The notes below the pieces were generated by a model that was not told where the DNA came from, made no database searches, and saw only the letters and a program-made list of their open reading frames with translations. A DNA stretch of 23,992 bases, taken from the IMG/VR virus record IMGVR_UViG_3300047552_000051, positions 1 to 23,992 of that record. One strand, given 5' to 3'. Of this stretch, positions 7,031 to 14,182 are shown one piece after another. Positions within the stretch are counted from its first letter, which is position 1; every line of letters starts with the position of its first letter. The translations under genes and the position numbers were made by a program. This DNA is from a virus.

Positions 7031-8515
7031 ATGACTCAAGATGATGGACTCAGTTTACCGACAGGACGCTTGAAGCGTGATGTCCGTGAGGCCACTTCGT
7101 CCCTTGACGAGTTGATGCAGGCGTTTGTTAAGCTTGAAAGCGGTCTTAAAACTCTTCGGCGCTCTGAAGCGACTGAGCTTGAAGGTGTGCTGAAGCAGAT
7201 CAAGAAGTTTGAGTTAGGAGCTTTTGCTAGCATTCAGAAAGATGCGCTGACAAAGATTCAAGCTGGCAACATCAAGCTACTAGACGTTGAAAGAGAGATG
7301 AGCAGAGCGCTGCAGCAGCTATATGAAGCTCGCTACTCCATGCGTGGCAAGTTCAGCGACCAAGAACTCGCACAGCTGAAAGAGTCTAAAGTTAAACTTG
7401 TGGAAGAGCATAGAGCGCAGCTAAAAGACTATGAAGCAGTCCTTAAACAGGAAGCTGCACTGGCTAAGCAGCAGGTAGACGCACGCAATGCGACTGCCAA
7501 AAGCCTTGTAGCTTCGCTGCAACCTGCCGGTCAGACCAGCAAGTTGAGTGATCGTACACTGCAACAACCTAACGGCAAGGGTGGGAGTGAGTCTGTGGCC
7601 CTCGCAGGTTTAAAGGCTGACGAGGCTATTGCAAAGCAACGTGAAAAGATCGACATCGACGCTGAACTTGCAGCCCAAAAGATTCGTGAAGACAACTTCA
7701 AAGACTACGAAGCCCGTCAACAATCGCTAAAGAAGACTGCTGATGCTGTAATGCTGCAACAGCAGCAGGAAACGCATCAGCAAGTTGAGGCAATGTGGCG
7801 CGAACACGAGAACACGCTAAGAGCCATTAAGGCAGCTGACAAGAAGCAGCTGGGTGCAGCGGTTGCAAATGAGATTGCGCAGTACAACGAACAACTAGAC
7901 CAGAGGCTTGCAGCAGCTAAACAAAATCGTGCAAACCTCACTGCTGAAGCTAAGCAGCAGGTTGCTGATGACCTGAAGGTTGCTGGTCAGCGTGAGGACA
8001 CACTGCAGCGCCTTGAGAAACAATCCGCTGCAGCTAGACTCAGCAACCACAAAGCTTACGAAGATCGTAAAAACGAGATTTCAAAAACAGCTGCAGCTGT
8101 TTATAAGCAGATCGAGTCGGATAAGGCTTCTCAGCTTGAGGCCATGTGGAAAAGCCACGAGTCTCAGCTGAAGCAGATTAAAAAGGATGAGAATGCTGCG
8201 CTTGGCAGGGCAGTGGCCAGCGAACTCGCGCAATTTAACGAACAACTGGACCAGCGACTTGCTGCGGTAAAACGCTACAAAGCTAATGAGATGGCGGTGC
8301 TGCAGCAGAGTGTAGCGGTAGCCACCAACCAAACCGCAGCTGCTTACAGCAAGTTTGGCGGCGGCTCCACAGGTAAGCTTGTCGAAACTAAGTCCTTTTA
8401 CCGTCCTGAAGTTGGTGGTGATACTATCGGTGGCGAGTACGCCAAGTACGACGCTGTTGCCGTCAAAGCTGCAAAAGACAAAGCAGATGCTACTGCTGTT
8501 GCTACTAACGCCTAG
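7031..8515 (+). CDS. Tape measure protein, N-terminal part (frame-split)
   Basis: This 494-residue frame is almost entirely charged helix and predicted coiled coil, rich in Ala, Lys, Glu and Gln, as in the N-terminal half of tape measure proteins. ATG 7031 has an AAGGA site six bases upstream. Residues 223-339 and 340 onward form a collinear internal repeat of 117 residues, anchored by 'QLDQRLAA' and 'EAMW' in each copy. It ends at TAG 8513-8515, with no domain boundary visible. The adjacent -1 frame continues at once with sequence that reads as tape measure (see the next entry), so I take this as the first part of one protein of about 1,668 residues and not as a separate gene. Whether the break is a programmed shift, a natural mutation or a sequence error cannot be told from this sequence. 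Confidence 0.75.
   Translation: MTQDDGLSLPTGRLKRDVREATSSLDELMQAFVKLESGLKTLRRSEATELEGVLKQIKKFELGAFASIQKDALTKIQAGNIKLLDVEREMSRALQQLYEARYSMRGKFSDQELAQLKESKVKLVEEHRAQLKDYEAVLKQEAALAKQQVDARNATAKSLVASLQPAGQTSKLSDRTLQQPNGKGGSESVALAGLKADEAIAKQREKIDIDAELAAQKIREDNFKDYEARQQSLKKTADAVMLQQQQETHQQVEAMWREHENTLRAIKAADKKQLGAAVANEIAQYNEQLDQRLAAAKQNRANLTAEAKQQVADDLKVAGQREDTLQRLEKQSAAARLSNHKAYEDRKNEISKTAAAVYKQIESDKASQLEAMWKSHESQLKQIKKDENAALGRAVASELAQFNEQLDQRLAAVKRYKANEMAVLQQSVAVATNQTAAAYSKFGGGSTGKLVETKSFYRPEVGGDTIGGEYAKYDAVAVKAAKDKADATAVATNA
7697..8317 (+). repeat. Degenerate 351-bp tandem repeat in the tape measure gene
   Basis: Copy 1 is 7697-8047 (residues 223-339) and copy 2 starts at 8048 (residue 340) and is recognisable to about 8317. 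The two align without gaps over about 90 residues; shared blocks include K-x-Y-E-x-R near the start, EAMW, H-E, AVA-x-E-x-AQ and NEQLDQRLAA. The last ~27 residues of copy 1 have no clear counterpart in copy 2. Confidence 0.8.
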
Positions 8516-11500
8516 AGTCTAAGAACCTGGCACCCGAACTCGATAAGGGTTCGAAGGCGCTGCGTAACCTTGCTTTCTCTGGTAACGACGCCCACTCGGC
8601 TGCACGAGGCTTGGCTTCTGGCTTTGGCTTGTTGTGGTTGACCTGGGGTAACATGCTGCCCCTGCTGGCAACTGCTGCCCTGTCTAACAGCTTCCGTGAG
8701 GTTGTGCAGACTGGTCGAGTTGTGGAGCAGCAACTGGCGATCATTGGCGCTTTGGGTGGTGCTACTGGTGAGCAGGTTGACGGTCTGCGCAACAGGATCA
8801 CGGAGCTTGCCCGCAGTGGTCCTGTCGGTGTCACAGAAATCGCAGAAGCGATGAAAGTGCTGTCACTGGCCGGTATGCAGGCTAATGAAATCTTAGGCGC
8901 TACTCAGGTTGTTCTTGACTTCAGCGTTGCAGGTACAACTGACCTGAAGACTGCTGCTGAGACTTTGATGTCTGTGTCCACAGCTTTCAATATGGGCAGT
9001 GGTGGTTTCCGTGAAGTGTCTGACGTTATATCTAAGGCTGCTGCTGAATCCATGACAAGCGTGGAGAACTTCTCCAGCGCCATGAAGACAGCCTCTGTGA
9101 TCAATGCGCAGTATGGTGTCAGCCTTAAAGACACAGCAGTCAACATTGCTGCACTGTCTCAGTTGGGTATTCAAGCAAGTGCAGCTGGTACAGCCGTTCG
9201 CAACATGTACGCAGACCTGTCTGGTCGGTCTACACAGGTTGCTAAGGTGCTGAAGCAGCAAGGCATTGAGCTTAGAGACAACAACGGCAAGTTCCGCGAT
9301 CTTGTGACGATTGTTGGTGAACTCGACGATAAGTTTAGCAAGCTGACTGGTAAGGGCAAGGCTAACCTTATGCAGGCCCTCTTATCTGAGAGGGGTGCTA
9401 AGCCAATTGTTGAGCTTTTGCGCATGGTTCAAACAGAAGCTACTGTGACAGGTAAGAGCTTCTCTAACGCACTCGAAGAGATGCGGGGCAAGCTTGACAA
9501 CATTGGTGGCTTCTCTGCTGAAGCAGCTGCACGACTTAATCAGACTGCAGACAACCAACTGAAGTCTGTGACTTCTAGCTTCTCAGCCACGATGCTGGAT
9601 GCTTACAAGTCCATTGAGCCCAGTCTGATTGTCATTGCTACAAACTTAAAAGCACTGTTTGCTGATGACACGTTTAAGGCTTTTTTAAGCGGTATGGCTA
9701 ACTTCATGGCCACACTTGGTCGTGTCGTGTCTGAGAACATTGGAGCATTTACGTTACTTGCTGGTGTCTACGCTGCTTCCAAGGTTGCGGGTTGGGCCTT
9801 GGCTTTTGTGACTGATAAACTCTCAGTCGAGAAGAAGAAGTTGCTGACCTTGACCCTTGAGAATGGTGCGGCCATGACGATCGAAGCTACTGCTGAGAAC
9901 CGTTCACTGGCTTCTAAGTACGCTCTGATACGTGCTGAACAGGCGCTGAACAAGGAAAAGCAGGCTGGAACACTCATTACGCAGGGTAATGCTGCCAAGA
10001 CCACAGCTACTGGGCTTGCAGGTGCTGCTGTGGGGGTCGCCGGTGTTGCTGGTGCTGCGGTGGCTGGTGCGGGTATCGTAGATGCAGCAGGTAACGTAAT
10101 CCGTTCACAGAAGGGAATTGCAGACGCTACTGACGCAGCTACTAGAGCAACTGTAGACAATGGCAAAGAAACTGCCAAAGACATGAGCACCAAGATGAAG
10201 TGGATTGGTTGGCTCGGTCGTGCTGCCGGTGCCCTGAACTACGTAGGTATGGCTATCACACTGGGTACAGTTGGGTACAGCCTATACGAGATGTGGCAAA
10301 ACAAGTCTGCTGACGCTGCCTCTCGTGCTGCCAGCATTACAGAGAACAACGTTGCTACTGCGATGAACAAAGAAGCTGATATGCTAGAGCGTATCAACTC
10401 TTTGATGGCAACAGGCTTGTCTCTGCGAGATGCTACAGCCAGAGCGTCGGTTATGGGCACTGCACCTAGTGAACTTGATGCAGCCAAGACTAAGCTAGAG
10501 AGCTTGAAAGAGCAGAAAAAGCTCTACGACAAGACATATGGTTCTCAAATTTCAGCTGCGTCTTCTGGTACAGAAGTTAGCAGAGTTGCGTCTAACGGTG
10601 CAGCACTCGACAGAGAGATTACAGCTACAACTGCACAAGTAGCTAAACTTGAACGCCCAGTTACAGAAGCAACTAACAGACTCAAGCTAGCTAACGCTGA
10701 ACGTGAAAAGCTTATAAAGGCTGAGGAAGACCGTCGTAAAAAAGCGATAACTGGCACAGGCATGTTTGAACTCGGTCAAGGTGCCAACGGTGGCGGTCTA
10801 CGCCAACAGGGCGCCAACGCCTTCGACTCTCTGATTAAGGGCTTCAACGAAGCCTCTCGCAGCGCCATTGCAGCAGCCAAGGATCAACAGGCTTTGATGG
10901 ATGGCTTCCCTGCAACTCTTCCTTATCTCAAAGCGTTCGAAAACGATCTTGAAAAGATTGACGAACAGTTTGAGATGGCCAAGAAGAACATGAAGCCTGA
11001 CGCTGAAGGCTACGCCCAAGCAGTCAAGCAGCTTGAGCTTGGTCGTCTGATGGCTCGTGCAGCTGCAGAGCAAAAGAAGAATGACGCAGAGTACGCTTAC
11101 GGAGTAGCAGAGACGAAGAAAGCACTTGAAGAGTATGCAGTTGCTGTCGCTAAAGTCGTAGAGCTTAAACGTGCAGATGCTAGAGCAGCATGGGAAGCTA
11201 CACGGGCGTATGAAGCAGAACGTGCTGAGAAAGAACGTAGCTTCAAAGTTATGGAAGACGATGCTAAGGCTAAGGATGCTCAGCGGGGTATGACGCCTGC
11301 TGACGCTGCTGCCTATGCTGCGCAGTACGAGATACAGAAAAAGTACGCAGGAGAACGCTTCAAAATTGAACAGGAATTACAAAAAGACCTTGAAGGTCTA
11401 GTAGACCAAGATGGTATTGAAGACTACCAAGCAGCTAATCGCAAGATTTTGCAGGCTAACAAGAAACTTGCGGACTTGGAAAAAGACCGTGCAAAAGAAA

Positions 11501-12036
11501 CTTCAATTGCCACAGCACAAGTTTACAAAGAAGAATGGCAAAAGACCACTGACAGCATTGCGTCTGACCTGACCAACCGCCTCATGGAAGGTACACTCGA
11601 TGCAGGTGACTTCCTGAAAGACACCTTCAAGAACCTTGTGCTTCGTCCCCAGATGGAGCTGGCAATGAAGGGTCTGATGGACGGCGTGTTCGGTGGTATG
11701 GGTGGCGGCTCCAGCGGCGGTGGTGGCATCTTTGGTTTCCTTGGCAGTCTGTTCAGCTTCGACGGTGGCGGTTACACCGGTGACGGCTCTCGCTCTGGCG
11801 GTCTGGACGGCAAGGGCGGCTTCCTGGCTATGCTGCACCCCCAAGAAACCGTGACCGACCACACAAAAGGTCAGGCTGTGGAAAGCTCAAGTGCCCCTGT
11901 TACTGTTATCATCAACAACACTGTGGGTGACGTTGCAACCAAATCCATGCTTGACCAATACCAACAATCGACTGTGAAGCAGGTTCAGGCTGGTCTGATG
12001 CGGTCTTCGCGTTACGGCGGGGCTGCAAGTGCCTGA
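8512..12036 (+). CDS. Tape measure protein, main part (lambda gpH-like)
   Basis: Read in the -1 frame from 8512, this adds 1,174 residues. The first 50 residues include 'NDAHSAARGLASGFGLLWLT', a block I associate with gpH-like tape measures, and it begins before the first possible start (TTG 8611, no usable ribosome binding site; next ATG 8653). Residues ~100-300 read as the PhageMin_Tail/TP901 core (GPVGVTEIAEAMKVLSLAG, TLMSVSTAFNMG, ALLSERGAKPI). Hydrophobic Gly/Ala stretches at roughly 413-435, 501-523 and 568-595 could insert in a membrane during DNA entry. Helical coils follow, and the C-terminus (FDGGGYTGDGSRSGGLDGKG, FLAMLHPQETVTDHTKG) is the lambda-family gpH tail end. The stop overlaps the next GTG. 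At about 1.5 angstrom per residue the full protein suggests a tail near 250 nm. Confidence 0.85.
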   Translation, partial: LESKNLAPELDKGSKALRNLAFSGNDAHSAARGLASGFGLLWLTWGNMLPLLATAALSNSFREVVQTGRVVEQQLAIIGALGGATGEQVDGLRNRITELARSGPVGVTEIAEAMKVLSLAGMQANEILGATQVVLDFSVAGTTDLKTAAETLMSVSTAFNMGSGGFREVSDVISKAAAESMTSVENFSSAMKTASVINAQYGVSLKDTAVNIAALSQLGIQASAAGTAVRNMYADLSGRSTQVAKVLKQQGIELRDNNGKFRDLVTIVGELDDKFSKLTGKGKANLMQALLSERGAKPIVELLRMVQTEATVTGKSFSNALEEMRGKLDNIGGFSAEAAARLNQTADNQLKSVTSSFSATMLDAYKSIEPSLIVIATNLKALFADDTFKAFLSGMANFMATLGRVVSENIGAFTLLAGVYAASKVAGWALAFVTDKLSVEKKKLLTLTLENGAAMTIEATAENRSLASKYALIRAEQALNKEKQAGTLITQGNAAKTTATGLAGAAVGVAGVAGAAVAGAGIVDAAGNVIRSQKGIADATDAATRATVDNGKETAKDMSTKMKWIGWLGRAAGALNYVGMAITLGTVGYSLYEMWQNKSADAASRAASITENNVATAMNKEADMLERINSLMATGLSLRDATARASVMGTAPSELDAAKTKLESLKEQKKLYDKTYGSQISAASSGTEVSRVASNGAALDREITATTAQVAKLERPVTEATNRLKLANAEREKLIKAEEDRRKKAITGTGMFELGQGANGGGLRQQGANAFDSLIKGFNEASRSAIAAAKDQQALMDGFPATLPYLKAFENDLEKIDEQFEMAKKNMKPDAEGYAQAVKQLELGRLMARAAAEQKKNDAEYAYGVAETKKALEEYAVAVAKVVELKRADARAAWEATRAYEAERAEKERSFKVMEDDAKAKDAQRGMTPADAAAYAAQYEIQKKYAGERFKIEQELQKDLEGLVDQDGIEDYQAANRKILQANKKLADLEKDRAKETSIATAQVYKEEWQKTTDSIASDLTNRLMEGTLDAGDFLKDTFKNLVLRPQMELAMKGLMDGVFGGMGGGSSGGGGIFGFLGSLFSFDGGGYTGDGSRSGGLDGKGGFLAMLHPQETVTDHTKGQAVESSSAPVTVIINNTVGDVATKSMLDQYQQSTVKQVQAGLMRSSRYGGAASA

Positions 12037-12625
12037 CTTTAACTGGCCCTCTGCACATTGGCCTGTTGCGTTTTCGCTACGGGTCAATCCTGATGTCCGC
12101 CGTGCCAGCTCCGGCTACGGCGGTAACACCCGTATCACGGACAAGCTTGACGACAGCTGGCAGGCGTCTATGACCTTGGACACGCGCAGCAACCCTGTTG
12201 CAGTTGCACGTGTAGAAGCTACTGTGTCAAAGTTAAATCTTGGTTACGTAGCTGTATTTGGTCACATAGCTAGACAGGCCTTGCAGGGCACAATGGCAGG
12301 TTCGCCAACATTAAGTGTGTCAGCTCTTAAAGGTGCTGAAAATATTGTAGTGCAGACAACAGCAGGGGCAACTGTTAAAGCTGGAGATATGCTTGGAGTA
12401 TCAGGACTGCTGTTACAGGTATCAGCTGATGCTACAGCCAACGGTAGTGGCGTACTCACTGTACCGCTTGTCAACAGGTTGCGTAAAGCCTTGACCAGTG
12501 GTGCGGCTATTGTGTACGCTTACCCTACGACACGCTGGTTACTGACTTCTGAAGCAGGCGTTTCACTGTCTAACGATGGCAGTGAGACTGTTACGCTTAA
12601 CTTTGAGGAACTCATAAGTGGCTAA
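12029..12625 (+). CDS. Distal tail / tail-tip protein, paralogue 1
   Basis: GTG 12029 overlaps the tape measure stop by eight bases, and GGCGGGG lies a few bases upstream as a weak ribosome binding site; no ATG is available nearby. The 198-residue product begins PDFNWPSAHWPVAFSLRVNP and has a Gly/Val/Thr-rich beta body with 'GDMLGVSGLLLQVSADATA'. It is a paralogue of the next gene along its whole length: both share WP...P..F.LR, SS/YG..T, D.W.A..T.D, GD....GLLLQV, L.VT/P...R.RKA and a final LNFEELI/LAEDLL. Immediately downstream of the tape measure is where distal tail proteins (lambda gpM/gpL position) that nucleate the tail tip are encoded. No family assignment beyond that is claimed. Confidence 0.55.
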   Translation: MPDFNWPSAHWPVAFSLRVNPDVRRASSGYGGNTRITDKLDDSWQASMTLDTRSNPVAVARVEATVSKLNLGYVAVFGHIARQALQGTMAGSPTLSVSALKGAENIVVQTTAGATVKAGDMLGVSGLLLQVSADATANGSGVLTVPLVNRLRKALTSGAAIVYAYPTTRWLLTSEAGVSLSNDGSETVTLNFEELISG

Positions 12626-13211
12626 CTATACATGGCCTACAGTGTGCTACCCGTCAAGGTTTCAGTTGCGACCCGCCAACTTGCGCCTGCAAGGCAGCTC
12701 TATGTACGGTCGTAGTACACAGACACTGGATTTAATGAACGACCGCTGGATTGCAGAAGCCACCATAGACCCTAAGATAGGTGCAGATGCTGCCACCACA
12801 GAAGCTTTTATTAACAGTCTTCGTGGTGGTGCTAACACAGTTAACGTGATGCACTTTCAAAGGCTGCGACCAAATGGTACGCAGTTCAGCTCTACTACGT
12901 TGCAAACTGCTACTAACCAGGGAGCTAACAGTTTTGTACTTGTCAGCACTACCGGCTTAACGCTTTTAGAAGGTGACCTGTTTACCCTTGACGGTCTTCT
13001 TCTTCAAGTCGCCGAAGACTGCACAGCAGTCTCGAACCTGCTTACGGTCACTACTTTGAACAGAGCACGCAGAGCCTGTGCTGCAGGTTCTGTAGCTGTG
13101 TTTAATCAGCCTACAATACGTATGCGTTTAGTAGACTTGCCTACACTGTCTTACCAAGCTGGTGGTGTCCTGAGCGCTACTAGTCTTATGCTTGCTGAGG
13201 ACTTGCTATGA
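12618..13211 (+). CDS. Distal tail / tail-tip protein, paralogue 2
   Basis: GTG 12618 is preceded by GAGGA at 12605-12609 and overlaps the previous stop by eight bases, the same arrangement as its paralogue. The 197-residue product begins ANYTWPTVCYPSRFQLRPAN and parallels gene 12029-12625 from end to end at low identity, so the pair is an old tandem duplication. The second half has the same 'GDLFTLDGLLLQVAEDCTA' and 'LLTVTTLNRARRACAAGS' elements, which look like a small beta barrel with a ligand or partner loop. In lambda the corresponding slot holds gpM and gpL, two different proteins; here two related ones may form a mixed ring at the tail tip. The next start overlaps as ATGA. Confidence 0.55.
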   Translation: MANYTWPTVCYPSRFQLRPANLRLQGSSMYGRSTQTLDLMNDRWIAEATIDPKIGADAATTEAFINSLRGGANTVNVMHFQRLRPNGTQFSSTTLQTATNQGANSFVLVSTTGLTLLEGDLFTLDGLLLQVAEDCTAVSNLLTVTTLNRARRACAAGSVAVFNQPTIRMRLVDLPTLSYQAGGVLSATSLMLAEDLL

Positions 13212-13783
13212 TTATTCTTACTCCTGGGGCACAGACAGCAATTGCACAAGAGAATGTACCTATTGTGCAGCTTGTGTACTTTCAGTTCAGCACAACACCA
13301 CTAGCGCTTAACTCAAGCAATTGGGACTTGACCTACGGCGGTGTGCTTTATCGAGGTGCCTACGGCATGGGCAGAATTTCAGAGATTGATGACAGTCCTG
13401 GGGAGATTAAGGGCCTGCAGTTTACGCTCAGCGGTGACAGCGCAGACATGGTGGCACTTGCCTTAGACGATGCTGCCATTTGGCAGGGTACACCTATAAC
13501 GATTCGAACGGCCATCCTGGACCCAGCGACTTACCAAATTCTTGACGCACCAGTTGCCTGGAGTGGTAAGGGCGATACAATGAGCATAGAGGCGCAGCCT
13601 GGGTCTACTGTCATACAGGCAACAGCAGAAAGTAGTGCTGTAGACCTGCTAAAGGGGCATGTGCTACACTACAGTAATGTGGATCAGCAGATGTTGTATC
13701 CAGGTGACAACGGCTTTGGTTATGTTGTATCGCAGGTTGACAAGCCCATTGTATGGCCTTCTAAAGAGTTCTTCTACCAATGA
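13208..13783 (+). CDS. DUF2163-like tail hub protein
   Basis: This 191-residue protein starts at an ATGA overlap with GAGG at 13197-13200. The opening 'VPIVQLVYFQFSTTPLALNSSNWDLTYGGVLYRG' followed by 'ISEIDDSPGEIKGLQFTLSGDSADMVALALDDA...GTPITIRTAILD' is the pattern of DUF2163/BR0599-type proteins, which form part of the baseplate hub in siphophages and gene transfer agents (GTA gp13-like). The first half is a beta barrel and the second carries the 'AWSGKGDTMSIEAQPGSTVIQATAESS' strands. The C-terminal Cys-containing BR0599 domain seems to be absent, so this is the N-terminal hub domain only. It lies between the distal tail pair and the DUF6950 protein, in the usual order. Confidence 0.65.
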   Translation: MIILTPGAQTAIAQENVPIVQLVYFQFSTTPLALNSSNWDLTYGGVLYRGAYGMGRISEIDDSPGEIKGLQFTLSGDSADMVALALDDAAIWQGTPITIRTAILDPATYQILDAPVAWSGKGDTMSIEAQPGSTVIQATAESSAVDLLKGHVLHYSNVDQQMLYPGDNGFGYVVSQVDKPIVWPSKEFFYQ

Positions 13784-14181
13784 ATCGCAAACTTGACTGG
13801 CAGGCTTCATTCGCTGCACTTGTTGCAGGTCGTACAGCTACTCCGTTTGCGTGGGGTACTCATGACTGCTGCGTGTGGGCTGCAGATGCAGTGAAGGCTG
13901 TAACAGGTGTGGACTTTGCTGAGAACTTCCGAGGCACATACACGGATGAAGAGTCTGCGGCTGTTGTGCTGGCTCAGTTTGAGGAAGTAGATCAACTGGC
14001 TACGGCTTATCTTGGAGAGCCTACAACAGTTAGCTTTGCTACTGTAGGTGATATCATACTTTTTGACTTCAATAATGGTTACACACTTGGTGTGTGCAAC
14101 GGCAGAAATAGTCTTGTCGCTGGTGAAACTGGCCTTCGGGCTGTACCCACTCGTATGGGTTTAAAAGCTTGGAAGGTTTGA
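13780..14181 (+). CDS. DUF6950-like (NlpC/P60-related) tail-tip protein
   Basis: The 133-residue product begins with 'MNRKLDWQASFAALVAGRTATPFAWGTHDCC', where W-G-x-H-D-C (Cys30) matches the catalytic-cysteine region of the NlpC/P60-like DUF6950 family. 'AADAVKAVTGVDFAENFRGTY' and the later 'VGDIILFDFNNGYTLGVCNG' fit the same family. The usual catalytic histidine after the GD turn is not obvious (the segment reads NNGYTLGV), so hydrolytic activity is uncertain and a structural role is possible. In lambda-like phages the corresponding gpK is an NlpC/P60 cell wall hydrolase of the tail tip, immediately upstream of the J-type protein, as here. It overlaps the upstream gene by ATGA and ends one base before the J-like start. 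Confidence 0.7.
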   Translation: MNRKLDWQASFAALVAGRTATPFAWGTHDCCVWAADAVKAVTGVDFAENFRGTYTDEESAAVVLAQFEEVDQLATAYLGEPTTVSFATVGDIILFDFNNGYTLGVCNGRNSLVAGETGLRAVPTRMGLKAWKV

Positions 14182-14182
14182 G

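Noticed and set aside
8611-12036. Independent tape measure gene starting at TTG 8611
   Set aside because: The tape measure-like block begins upstream of this codon, and GAGG ends only one base before it, too close for initiation.
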